Assembly (NCBI GenBank): GCA_973895155.1
Contig: OZ316896.1
Span: 15,252,001 to 15,316,000, forward strand
DNA length: 64,000 nucleotides
Direction of reading: 5' to 3'
From: Marsupella aquatica
Lineage: Eukaryota > Marchantiophyta
A model generated the notes under the pieces. That model did no database searches. It had not been told where the DNA came from and was given only the letters and a program-made list of their open reading frames with translations. The position numbers and the translations under genes were made by a program. Positions 36,458 to 46,560 of this stretch are shown here, piece after piece. Numbering within the stretch: position 1 is the stretch's first letter; every line of letters starts with the position of its first letter.

Positions 36458-38197
36458 CTATAACATTTGCTGCACGAATCCCAGGTTAAGGGTATCTCGC
36501 ACCATCAAAACAATTCCCAAAGCAAGTAAGAGCAAGACACCTGACGACATGATGCCCTGCTCCACTCCATCAGGGAGCTTCTTGCCACCTCTCAGAGCTT
36601 CCAGGAGGACGAAGGCCAAGTATCCACCGTCCAGAGCAGGCAATGGAAGAATATTAACTATAGCTAAATTGATGTTCACAATTGCAGCAAACTGGTACAG
36701 CCCGGAAATATCCGACCTTGCAACTTCCGCTCCCACAGCCACAATTGCCACAGGCCCAGACACGCTGTCCACAGTTTTCTCGAAATTGAAGAGAATTTGC
36801 TTTAATCCCTCAAATACCGTCGTAGTAAGCCTGCTGAATTCACGGCCTGATTTAACTAGGGCATCCAAAAGGTTCTCTGCCTTCACCCTATGCGGCCGTG
36901 CGTTAGGAGAGAGTTGTACTCCAATTCTCCCTGATCCATCCCGGTTCTCATCTGGTGTGACCTTCACTCCAACCACGTCCTCACCCCGCTGAACAAACAG
37001 AGTGATTGGCCTGCCTGAGCTCCTTTTGATGGTGTCCACCAGCTCAAACACTGCTGAATCCTGTGCAGAGAGCTGGTACCCATCCACTGCCAGAACCACA
37101 TCCCCCGCCTGCATTCCAGCCTTGGCAGCTGCTGATTTGCTAATGACCTCCGGAACCAAAACACCAGGGAACATCTCCCTCTCCAGAAGGCCAACTCCCA
37201 ATGTTTGTACAAACAGGACCGAGTAAGCAAAGATCACATTGGCAATGACCCCAGCTGATATCACCAGCGCTCTGTCCAACAAGGGCCTGTTCTTCAGAAG
37301 ATTAGGGTCATCTGGTGAGAATTCACTGTTGGGGTCGTCATCTGGAAAGGCCACAAATCCTCCAAACGGGAAAGCTCTCAACGAGTACTCAACCCCCTGC
37401 TGTTGATATTTCGCTAGAGTCGGTCCAAAGCCAATTGCAAATTTAGTGACGTGAATATTTTGGAGGCGAGCTGCAAAAAAGTGCCCTGCCTCGTGGACTG
37501 TTATGATGGCGGCTAACACTGCCAGTGCCTCCAGCACTGATTGGGGCCCAGACAGATTTAGGCCAACGAAGCCAGGCACAGCTGCCAACATTCTCCGGTT
37601 CCAATCCTCCCCGAAAACTGTTGTTCTCATGGCCTGGATGTCTGCTTCTCGGCCCTTTAGCAATGACTCTTCCAACCATTCCCTATCCTTAGAGATTACA
37701 CTTTTGATTCCTTCAACAAGCCGGGCATGATGCTCCATACTATTGATCAGCAGTGCACCACCATCCATTCTAAATTCTGACTCCCAACTTCGCTTCGAAA
37801 GAAAAGGAGCCTCGTGAGCCTCAAAATTGCCGTTCCTCCTGTCGGTGAGGAATGAAGCAATCCACCTCTTACCGCTCTCTTGGGACTTCTCAAATCTTCC
37901 CCTTCGGCTCGAGCAGGCTTTGCGTCTATTTAGAAAGCTGCTTAAAGACAAATTCATCCCACCTGCTTGGCCACTTCTCCTCTGCGCAGTCCCCTCCGAA
38001 TCCTGGAAGAAATTTGTGGAAGATGAATACCTGCGAATTTTGGACCACTTTGAAGAAGAAGAAGAAGAACAAGAAGCAGATGACGAAGGGGAAGAAGAGG
38101 AGCCGACAGGGATCAGGAATCTTCCAGCACAAGAGTGCGCCCTAAGGACGTCCGCCTGAACCAGCATCATCGGTCCATGGCCTGCCGCCATCGCCAT
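36458..38197 (-). CDS. RseP-like S2P (site-2 protease) zinc metalloprotease, plastid-type
   Basis: Intramembrane metalloprotease of the bacterial RseP/plant ARASP-like group (family M50), predicted in the chloroplast inner envelope. The frame is an intronless 579 codons from ATG 38197; the upstream extension lacks an ATG. The first ~60 residues are rich in Ser and basic residues and nearly acid-free, like a transit peptide. The zinc site HEAGH is at residues 235-239 in a hydrophobic segment, followed by FGPTL and FPFGGFVAFPDDD. A single PDZ domain spans about 344-407 (GVLVPEVISKSAAAKAGMQ, AGDVVLAVDG). The third ligand motif NILPLPALDGG is at about 515-525, then a C-terminal membrane helix. 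Catalytic Glu236 and Asp523 are present, so it should be active. An older reading with a 647-codon frame begins at TTG and is not preferred. Confidence 0.93.
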   Translation of the reverse strand: MAMAAGHGPMMLVQADVLRAHSCAGRFLIPVGSSSSPSSSASCSSSSSSKWSKIRRYSSSTNFFQDSEGTAQRRSGQAGGMNLSLSSFLNRRKACSSRRGRFEKSQESGKRWIASFLTDRRNGNFEAHEAPFLSKRSWESEFRMDGGALLINSMEHHARLVEGIKSVISKDREWLEESLLKGREADIQAMRTTVFGEDWNRRMLAAVPGFVGLNLSGPQSVLEALAVLAAIITVHEAGHFFAARLQNIHVTKFAIGFGPTLAKYQQQGVEYSLRAFPFGGFVAFPDDDPNSEFSPDDPNLLKNRPLLDRALVISAGVIANVIFAYSVLFVQTLGVGLLEREMFPGVLVPEVISKSAAAKAGMQAGDVVLAVDGYQLSAQDSAVFELVDTIKRSSGRPITLFVQRGEDVVGVKVTPDENRDGSGRIGVQLSPNARPHRVKAENLLDALVKSGREFSRLTTTVFEGLKQILFNFEKTVDSVSGPVAIVAVGAEVARSDISGLYQFAAIVNINLAIVNILPLPALDGGYLAFVLLEALRGGKKLPDGVEQGIMSSGVLLLLALGIVLMVRDTLNLGFVQQML

Positions 38198-39430
38198 GTC
38201 CGATAACTCCACCCCGCCAAACTTTCTCCAAATATATCCAGCAGAAATCAACCAATCCAAACCAGCCGAGACAAAATCCCTCCAAACGACACTGCAAACG
38301 TTCGCGGACCGAAGAAGGCAACCCTGCGAAGATACCCGCCTCCGTCGTCTGGCAATCAAACGTATCCAAACAGGCACACACAAAGTTGACAAATGTCTCA
38401 AATCTGCACCGGAATAGAGCCGCAGAACAGAACGCTGCTGGCTACGAGGTTCCTGCCCAACCTTCCTCCAAAACCCGACAGCTGCTCGAACGGATCGATT
38501 AAAGTCCTTCTAGCTGAAACAATTGTATGCCTGTGTCTTCAAACTGTGCTCGAGATGCGCAACGGTGAAAATCTTTGGAATTATTCTCTCATTCTCATTG
38601 TACCGATTGAAACACGATAGAATAATGGAACAGTTTAGCTAGAGGAAGCAGTTGTGGGATTCATCGCACTGCTCACGAGTGATGACGATTCTGGGGGCTA
38701 TCTCCCGCCTCCAGCGAACATAACCCCCGAACTTGCTGCCATTGCTCACTCACTCACTCACTCACTCCCTCTCCCCACTAAATCCACTCTGAAATTGACT
38801 CCAATGACAGACGAAGAAGAAGAACGAGAAGCTGAAGATCGAGGAGGAGAGCAGCCCACAATCTTTCAATTATTTCCCACAAAGGCTGCTCCTTCTTCGT
38901 GTCTTCTTCTTCGTCTGTCCTTCGAGAGTGGAATTCGACACTCTTGAGTCTTCCCTTCCAATGTGGCAAAGAAGAGACCAGACACAACGCAATCATAGAT
39001 TGCTGTAGACGTCGTCGACCATACTGTATGGGAGCCACAACTTCTGTAACCATGGTCAGTGATGTCCACAGCGCTACTAACTATGGTTGGTTGAAAGCCG
39101 TAGCCCTGTCCTAACCACGTCGCTGCTGCTGGCCACAAACTTGAGTCAACATGGGAACTCCTAGCCACACAAGTGCAGCGACCACAGTAGACTGCAATAG
39201 CAACTGTGGCGTTGTACCATGCAAAATTTATAGAAAACTAGTAAATTATTTAGTTTGTGTGTATCAAGAAATTTGATCGTTTCAAGGGAATCTTGGGAAT
39301 AGGAACCCTCATAACATGGAACACATCGATTGAAACTTGGATGGACTTTTGTATATAATAAAGTCCTTACAGGACATTGTGTGATATCTTGCCCCCAAAA
39401 AACCAGAGCTTTTGCTCGAGTTTCCAGGGG
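38198..39430. other. Upstream flank of the S2P gene; no other gene supported
   Basis: Probably holds the S2P promoter and 5' UTR. A (CACT)n-type microsatellite lies at 38745-38768 (CACTCACTCACTCACT). Open frames on both strands at 38.4-39.1 kb have no recognisable content. Confidence 0.4.
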
Positions 39431-39440
39431 CTATCATTGC

Positions 39441-40032
39441 CCATATAGCATGTTCATCTTGGAACATGTTTTTTTTGTCTTGTAGTGATATAATTTTATG
39501 ATAAAAGAAATAGGTAACTAGGTACATATAAAGTATATGTCAATAAATTAATATCTCTTAATTAAGAGTGAGTGCTATAACACACAAAACCATAAATACA
39601 TATGCAAAAAAAAACATATTATGACCAAGAAAGTACAAAGTTACTAAAGAGTTGTGCACATACAGTACAGATTTTCACTTCCTTCTAAGTAATGACAGCC
39701 AACTCACTTAAAACCATAAATTTTGTAAAGGAGATCACTAGAGGAACTTAGTACACTAGATGTGCACATTGTTCAAACTCATTTATCTCATTTTCATTAG
39801 AGAAAAGATAATTCACTAAGGAGTGAATGAAAGATTAAACATTTAAGAGGGGAGCCAAATACTTTCAAAATACTATAAGTTCACTAAAATTAGAAGGGGT
39901 ACAAAAGTTAATTCAAAATCAAATTAATACAAATGATTCACTTTCTTAAGGCACATTAAAATCAAAATACTTGACACAAAATCTGAATAAGACAAAATGT
40001 GAAAGTTGGATTCACCATATAGCAGCTTCAAA
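39441..40032. repeat. Local duplication, copy 1 (empty site)
   Basis: About 590 bp with clear similarity to 40753-41694, offset about 1.3 kb. Shared phrases include CATGTTCATC-TGGAACATGT, TCTTGTAGTGATAT, TTAAAACCATAAATTTTGTAAA, GGGGAGCCAAA and AAAAGTTAATTCAAAATC. At the place where copy 2 carries a MITE, this copy continues without it. No coding capacity. Confidence 0.85.
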
Positions 40033-40570
40033 ATTTGCCCATAATGCTTTGGTAACACGACCTACTCTTCAAGGCCTAAGAGATTTTTATTTTACTAATT
40101 CAGTGAAAGCAAAGGAGAATCTTCATACTGAGATGATCCAAATCTAAAATTCATGAATGGCAATAATAATCAGGATAAAATACTAACAGACACTTAGCTA
40201 CAAAACTGTAAACATGTGTCTTACTGTCACCTTTATCTAAAAATATGTAAGGTGTGATTTTCATCAAGTTAATGTTCCCTCATTTTCCCGGGGCCGTACT
40301 GGGACTGGGAGTGGCACCCCAGGAAAGTGGAGGAGCATTAACCTGACATAGATTTAAATTGAGGTGAGTCTAAGCCAGATGGGCTATCATCCTGTCCTTG
40401 ACAACTCCCATGGAGTGACAGTTATTTACACACTTACAACCAATGGCTCTTGAGAACAGGCTAATAAGTGTTGGATGGAAATTGCTCCCAGTAGCTTGAG
40501 ATTGCCACACAAGCAGCCAAGGCTTCAGAGCAACAAGCACCATCAAAGCCAACGAATCTATTAATTACTC
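40033..40570. other. Spacer between the two duplicated segments
   Basis: No gene or repeat identified, apart from a short GC-rich patch at 40285-40325. Confidence 0.4.
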
Positions 40571-40578
40571 ATGAATTT

Positions 40579-40616
40579 GGTGGGTGGGGGTGGGGGAGGG
40601 GGGGGGGGGCAGGGGA
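40579..40616 (+). repeat. G-run tract with G-quadruplex potential
   Basis: A nearly pure guanine tract with five or more runs of three or more Gs, including an uninterrupted 12-G run. It is followed at a distance by the second duplicated segment. Confidence 0.85.
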
Positions 40617-40752
40617 TAAGATTCCTATGGTGGGAAGGGGATAAAATTGTTTGTGGTAAGTTTGAGTCAAATTTCTCATCCAACACCTTCTCGTGCATAT
40701 ACTCCTTTGGCTTACATATACTGAGCCAGATTGGTGGCAAAAGCTCAAAACT

Positions 40753-41694
40753 ACCATATAACATGTTCATCCTGGAACATGTCTTTTTTCTCTCTTGTAG
40801 TGATATGTTATTCATCTAATTTATTTATGATAAAAGAAGAGAGTAGATGTTAAATACATGCCAAGAAATTAAGAGTGAGTGAGATATAATACACATGCAA
40901 AGAAAAAGCACACAATGACCAGGAAGTAAAAAGGTATTGAAGAGTTGTGCACGGAAGATGCAAATTTTCACTTGCTTCTAGGTAATGACAGTCAACTCAA
41001 TTAAAACCATAAATTTTGTAAACTAAGATAACCACTATGGGAACTAAGTACACCAGATGTGCCACTGTTCGAAAATCTACACTGTTCACCGTAATTAGTG
41101 TGAGTAACACTAATTCGAGAGCGCCCATTTTCAGGGTCTACTCGCGAATTAGTGTTAGTCACACTAATTTTGTGCTAACACTATTTTCGCGCACATGAAT
41201 TAGTGTTACTATGGTCTTAAAAGTGGCAAAATACAAAGAAAAAAACTATTTTAAAAAATCCACAACAATTAGTGCTACTTTGGACTAGAGATCATCCGTT
41301 TTTTACAAGCAATTTAAACTAAACTGAAAAATTTTCATTTTGAAAACCGACAAAAATTAGTGTTACTTGGACTCAAAATCATTTTTACCAAAATTAGTGT
41401 TAGTAACACTAATTTTGCACTAACACTAATTCTTGCATAACACTAATTACGGTGAACAGTGTAATTCACTAAGGAGTGATTGAAAAGAAAAACTAAAAGT
41501 TTATGAGGGGAGCCAAAATAAATTCAAAATACTCTAAGTTAACTAAAAATTGAAAGGGGTCCAAAAGTTAATTCAAAATCTAATTAATACAAATGATTCA
41601 CCTTGTTAAGGCACATTAAAATCAAACTACCAGACACAAAATCAGAATAAGACAAAAACATGAAAGTTGGACTCACCATATAGTAGTGTCAAAA
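40753..41694. repeat. Local duplication, copy 2 (interrupted by a MITE)
   Basis: Second copy of the segment at 39441-40032. Similarity resumes after the inserted element with AATTCACTAAGGAGTGA and runs to CACCATATAGTAGTGTC. Excluding the insertion it is about 560 bp. Confidence 0.85.
41080..41461. mobile_element. 382-bp TA-flanked MITE rich in an ATTAGTG motif
   Basis: Perfect terminal inverted repeats of about 22 bp begin CACTGTTCACCGTAATTAGT at each end, flanked by TA on both sides (41078-41079 and 41462-41463). That fits a Tc1/mariner-type (Stowaway-like) element. Copy 1 of the surrounding duplication provides an approximate empty site. The interior repeats ATTAGTG/CACTAAT about eleven times in both orientations, mostly near the ends. 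No open reading frame. Confidence 0.8.
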
Positions 41695-41699
41695 ACTAG

Positions 41700-44090
41700 A
41701 GAATTACCTTGAAATGTATCTAACTCAATTAATTCTTCATTATTTCTACCCCCGGAAATACACAGAAATTTTATACAGAATTACTTGGATGATAAAGTTT
41801 CCCATAAACTCTGGCATCATGGGCGAGTGGCTTGCAGTATATTCTATCTAACACTGAAGGTAAAACAGTTGGGCAGGACTTCACTCTCATGTAGCTCCAT
41901 TTTGAATCAGCTTCATACCGCTACGGGGCAGGCTTCTGATAGCTGCTACTTTTTGATCAAGCTTCAAGTCCAGTTTGATCCGGCTTCAGCTGCCTAGGCA
42001 AGGAGAGCTTGAGGTGCTGATTGCTGGTGCATTTTGATCCAGGTTTTCTTCTATTTCTTCAGTTGCATTTCTACCCAGCTTCAACAAAGCGCAGATGTGG
42101 TGGGTTCAAACAACTGCATCTCACCAAGAGTTTTTTAGAGTTCTCATTTTGGGAGAAACTTTATTGTTGACCTTTTGGCCTAAAATTAAAGTGATTTTGT
42201 CTGCAGTACTCACCCATAGAGTTTATCAAAGACTCTAATTTAAGATCACAGAATTTTTCTTTCTTTCATATATAGAACTTGGATAGTGTCCTGGTGGGTT
42301 CAAAAGCTCATGTAGTAGTGCTTCTCTACATACTAAAATCACCAGATTTCTAAAGGGGATATCTAATGGAGATGAACTGAATTAAATTTAGGAGGACTTC
42401 AGAGTTCTCCACAAGAAGAGTGGCCAATAAAGTGTTGACTCACTTCCCAGATAAAAGCAATTGACCAGAATGAGATTAGTATGGACTAAAAAACTGGATT
42501 TAATAGATAGATTACCTGTTGAAGAGTTTGGATGAATGTTCCAGGAAACTCATTGACTGTTGCCTATTTGGTCTTGCCTTTCAATGTTGCCTGTTGTTGT
42601 GCATTGCCCATCTTGCACGTACAAAAGGTGATCAAAGACTTGAGCATATATGTCTTCACATTTCCAAATGCTATGTATGGTGCACAATTCAAAATAAGTG
42701 CAGAGTTTGTTCAACCTAAGTTGTCCTAGCAAGTGTAGCTTAGAGGTAGTGTTAACTTTTCATTGTGGCAAGTGAGGTCTGAGTTCAAGCTTAAGGGCTG
42801 TATTCCATTCGCCTTGGGCACACAAAACCCCCTTCTGTTGACCCCCTGCTCGGCAATCCCACCCTTTTATGTCCTTTGGGGTCCATTGTCATTCCTCACC
42901 CCCGAAAGGCATGTTTTGAGGTGGCGGCACACCAGCTCCACACGACAATCACTCGCAATCCACCGACAACTCACGATCCAAGACCTCGGGCCTTCATAGT
43001 TTGTTCCCCTTACTCAAAGTTTTATTGATCAATGCCAGACAGTGATACAAGCAATTGTCTGCATTTTGGAGGCAGATTTGTGCATGAGTGCTGAGTTTGC
43101 TTAAATCCTCTTGGGCAGACTTAGTCAAGAGAGAATCTTTGTTTTGTCCTTTCATCATCTTCTTGAACCAATGTGAGTCAAGCCTGCAAATAGGATTGGC
43201 GGCAATCAGCAATTGAATCAATCACTGCGAGAATCATGGTTGGTTAAGATTGGCTGCCCTCATTTTGGAAACCATCGTTGCTTGCTTTTCTCATCAGTAT
43301 ATTGAGGATTTTGAGGAGTTTAATCCAACCATGCTCAACACTAGAGAGCCAATCTTTCCTTTCTCTGGTCTAGAGCTTTGCAGTGGAAGGGTATTATGCA
43401 AATTGAATCTTCTGACATCGCCTTTCAGCAGTCACCATCTGGTTTTTCTGCAGGGCAGTTGATGGTAGATCTCCAGATTGGGAGCTAGCTTTTACTGTGT
43501 ATGTTTGAGCAAAATTCTTAGTTACTCATAGGAAATGATGACTACAGGTTGAAAAGTTTAAAATTAATTTTTGTTTGTGGCTTCTATTGCAGTCTTACTA
43601 TAGTTTTTCATTGTTGGCAGTCCTCAGGAAAATGTAGTGGACAGAAAGATTCTTGTCAGTTGGGACCTTTCTCCTTTTGTAGGATTTTGTCAAACGCCCT
43701 TGTGATTGGCCCACTGGAGCTTAGGCAAATTTTCTGCCTAGAGATCAAGGACTCAAACAAGCACACAGAGCACAATGTAGCAAGAAGAGAATTCTACGAA
43801 CTGACTTGGGACAACTAAGAAGTTACTAGAAGAACATTTTTTCCTTCATCCGATAGTTTTCAATATCACTGTCATTTATTGAAGGCCTGATTCACTTTTG
43901 ACAATAGAAGGCTCATTCTAATCCTAGAGTGGGTCACAAAACGGGGGTAGGCCAGAAAGGGGGCAAATGGAACACAAACCTAAATAATCAGTTGATCTGC
44001 TTTCAACTGCACAAACCCCCATCCCAAAGTGGGGTTCTCCAAAGCCCTTTGCACAAAGACCACTTGACACTTGGAAATTACTCTCTCTTA
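41700..44090. other. Spacer, no supported gene
   Basis: Numerous short open frames on both strands (for example 42519-42732, 43250-43462, 43549-43818) without motifs, start context or consistent splice sites. The SINE-like segment listed separately lies within it. Confidence 0.4.
42727..42805 (+). mobile_element. tRNA-derived SINE-like head
   Basis: An A-box-like GTGTAGCTTAGAGGTAGTG is followed about 35 bp later by a B-box-like GAGGTCTGAGTTCAAGC. The arrangement resembles the segment at 2130-2215. The body and 3' end could not be defined. Confidence 0.3.
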
Positions 44091-44094
44091 TCAC

Positions 44095-44275
44095 CTAATG
44101 GAAATGGACAGGCATAGAGCATCCAAGAATGGGACCCAACTCACTCTCTTATCACCTATTAATTGGAATGGACAGGTAGAGAGCATCTAAGAATGGGACC
44201 CAACGGACTCTTTTATCACCTAATTCATTTGGAATGGACAGGTAGAGAGCATCTAAGAATGGGACCCAAAAGATT
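44095..44275. repeat. Tandem repeat, ~65-bp unit, three copies
   Basis: GGAATGGACAGGTAGAGAGC followed by ATCTAAGAATGGGACCCAA occurs at about 44165 and 44230, with a diverged copy at about 44100 (AAATGGACAGGCATAGAGCA). Copies are joined by 'ctcttatcaccta' sequence. Confidence 0.9.
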
Positions 44276-44431
44276 GTAATAACTAAACTTTTCCAGGAAT
44301 GAATCCTCTTCTCTGTTTTGATCCTCAAATGAGCTATCCAAAGGCAAGTCTGAAAAGTCTGAATCACTGTCAGTATGCTCAGTAATATGAGAGTCAACTT
44401 CAGAGAATCCATGGAGGTCGAGGTCTTCAGA
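44225..44431 (-). CDS. Unrecognised acidic Ser/Asp-rich coding fragment
   Basis: A 68-residue open frame (SEDLDLHGFSEVDSHITE, then DSDSDFSDLPLDSSFEDQ) that runs into the tandem repeat and ends at 44225. It has no ATG and no clear acceptor. Its composition, unlike its surroundings, suggests a former exon. It may belong with the exon at 44723-44983, which is also on the minus strand and ends in acidic residues. Confidence 0.25.
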   Translation of the reverse strand, partial: SEDLDLHGFSEVDSHITEHTDSDSDFSDLPLDSSFEDQNREEDSFLEKFSYYNLLGPILRCSLPVHSK

Positions 44432-44467
44432 TCAGTATCTTGAGAACTCTTTGAACTCTGAACAACA

Positions 44468-44604
44468 ATGGCTAGTTCAAGTCAGTGCCTGATTTGTTTC
44501 AAGCCTCTATGCCGGTCCAAAAATCGAGGCATGTTTGACCCTAACAGCTGTGAAGAAGTGATAAAGGCAGTTTATACCCAAATGAGCCAATTTTTATTCA
44601 AAAA
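44468..44604 (+). CDS. Candidate first exon, CxxC-containing N-terminus
   Basis: ATG in good context (AACAATGGCT) opens MASSSQCLICFKPLCRS, with a CxxC-x4-C cysteine set, and continues FDPNSCEEVIKAVYTQMSQF to a possible donor (AAAAA|GTATAC). Read through, the frame stops at 44650. No later exon was recognised and the family is unknown. The cysteines could be part of a zinc-binding module. Confidence 0.3.
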
Positions 44605-44722
44605 GTATACATTTCATTATAAGCTTGCAAAAATTGCACAACAGTCGTAAAGGTCCAAAGGACCATGAGCACAAAATGTATACATCCTAAATATGAGGGC
44701 CGAGTGCATAGAACTGTAATCC

Positions 44723-44983
44723 CTAATCTGAGTCCTCTAAATCTGCATTCTTCGATTGCAACACGAGGTCTACTTTGATAAATTTCCTGGCACTCTTAGG
44801 TTTCCCAGGATTGGACTTTGGTTTGACAGGGGTTTTTGTAGGTGTCTTGGGAATTCCAGGATCCACAAAACTCAATCTTTGAATGTGCATCTCAAGTCCC
44901 TTCATTTCAAGTGAGACTTGTAGCTTGGGCGAATGCTTCAGAATGTCATAAACAATTGTAATTTTCTCAAATTCAGAGCATTG
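44723..44983 (-). CDS. Unrecognised last exon, Lys/Pro-rich
   Basis: After an acceptor TTGTTTTTAG the frame is open for 86 residues to TGA/TAG-type stop at 44723. It encodes a compact-looking part (EFEKITIVYDILKHSPKLQV, SLEMKGLEMHIQRLSFVDPG), then a basic TP/KP repeat (IPKTPTKTPVKPKSNPGK), then an acidic end (NADLEDSD). An exon of a lineage-specific or transposon-derived gene is likely; earlier exons were not found. Confidence 0.35.
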   Translation of the reverse strand, partial: QCSEFEKITIVYDILKHSPKLQVSLEMKGLEMHIQRLSFVDPGIPKTPTKTPVKPKSNPGKPKSARKFIKVDLVLQSKNADLEDSD

Positions 44984-44999
44984 CTAAAAACAACAGCTT

Positions 45000-46235
45000 A
45001 AACATTGAGGTGATCTTGAACTTACAAGAAATCAACAAATTAGATGACGAATGAGGTCCACACACAATCAGGTGTGAGTTGACTACCAAAGAATCGGGGT
45101 CGTCCTACAAGTATGCTCAATCGCGACGTCCCACGATGTCAAGGGTGGACTCTTTACACTCAGTCGCAGTTTCATTGTTGCATCATCATCGACTTGCTTC
45201 TCACTTGCAACTTCTCAATTGCAGCATCCCACAAAATCAAACGTTGTCATGGGTATAATAAGCTCTCAAGAACACGCGTGGGTGTCTGCCCGCATGTGCT
45301 AATTATGTCATTCACCACTTATAAGAGACCTCATGCTTAGAACCAATTCCTTTGAGAGCGCGCCTTCTCCCTTCCTGGCCATTTCTCAAGTTTCGTTAGT
45401 TTCACTGTGCCTCTTGCAGTTTTCTCCAGAGAAATTGGGTGGAAAGGGCGTACTTTTTTCCGCAAGGACTCCTAAGCACTTTTGGTACCAAGAGATATAT
45501 GTGATCTACTCCAGTTATTGGCAATAGCACTAGAGTAGTTGGGGCCAGGTCCACACTCCACAAATCTCTCCTCCAAGTGATAATTTTTTTTACGTACTTT
45601 TTTCAACTCTCGGTTATGATCTCTCATCTATTACACTATTATGAAAATACTCACATCCTCATCTGTACATCTATAGAGTATTAATGGATTTGATGACACA
45701 TTAATTGCAGTGTATTCTTCTTTCCCAAACTTATGTGTAAGAACCTGTCTAATATCTACCTTCCTCTTTACTATCAACTTAATGTTCACCGTAGAACACA
45801 AATTCATAATTTGCGGACTCTCATTCAAATCAATATTGACATGCATACTTCCTATATGCTTTCTGTCTAAGAGAGGTTCAGCGGCAAAGCCGTCCCTACT
45901 TGATCACAAGTTTGTAGATATTATATCTATGGTATTGGCGGCATAGCCGACCTTGCCAGATTCAAAGCTCCATCTTCAAGGTACTCGAGTGGTGGCAATG
46001 TCTTCCATGACCAAGAATTAGGAAAGTTAGAATCCTTCCACCATAGAAACCGGCGGCATAACCATTCTGTTTAGTCTTAAAACCGATGTTCAAGCATTCA
46101 TCCAATGCAAATCTAATGCACACAATATGCACTCTATGCACTTTCTATCCTCGCACTCATATGCTTGAAATGTTAGAAAAATGGACTCCTCTGGGAGGGC
46201 AAGCCTCCCTCTTATTTATAGTTGGAGCCAGACCA
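45000..46235. other. Spacer, LTR-like phrases but no element defined
   Basis: Short phrases such as GGCGGCATAGCCGACC and GCGGCAAAGCCGTCC (45892-45955) are near-repeats. A TTATTTATAG segment follows a GGGAGGGCAAGCCTCCC inverted repeat (46195-46220). No paired long terminal repeats, primer-binding site or gene found. Confidence 0.35.
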
Positions 46236-46239
46236 TGCT

Positions 46240-46560
46240 GATCCCTTTACAAGAATATCCTAGAAAATACTAGAAAATACTAGAACTTACTAGATTTTAC
46301 TTTGTTACCATGGTAAATTCTAAAACTTACTTTTTTACCATAGTAAATTCAAGAAGTTACCGGAATTTACCATTTTACTATGGTATATTTAAAGTTTTAC
46401 TAATTACTATGGTAGATTTTAAAAGTTACCAAAATTTACCTTTTACTATGGTAATTTTAGAAATTACTTTTCACTATGGTAATTCCTAAAAATTACCAAT
46501 ATTTATAATTTTACTTTGGTAGAAGTCAAAATCTACTTGTTACCATAGAAATCTCTATTT
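46240..46560. repeat. Array of a near-palindromic TTAC(C/T)ATGGTAA motif
   Basis: The motif TTACCATGGTAA (a perfect palindrome at about 46306-46317) recurs with small changes about eight times at 30-40 bp spacing, linked by AAAATTTACC/ AGTTACC segments. The left edge also repeats 'agaaaatact' three times (46260-46290). Confidence 0.8.

Noticed and set aside
38198-38401. 68-residue N-terminal extension of the S2P protease frame
   Set aside because: It begins at TTG, not ATG. The first ATG (38197) is followed by a plausible plastid transit peptide.
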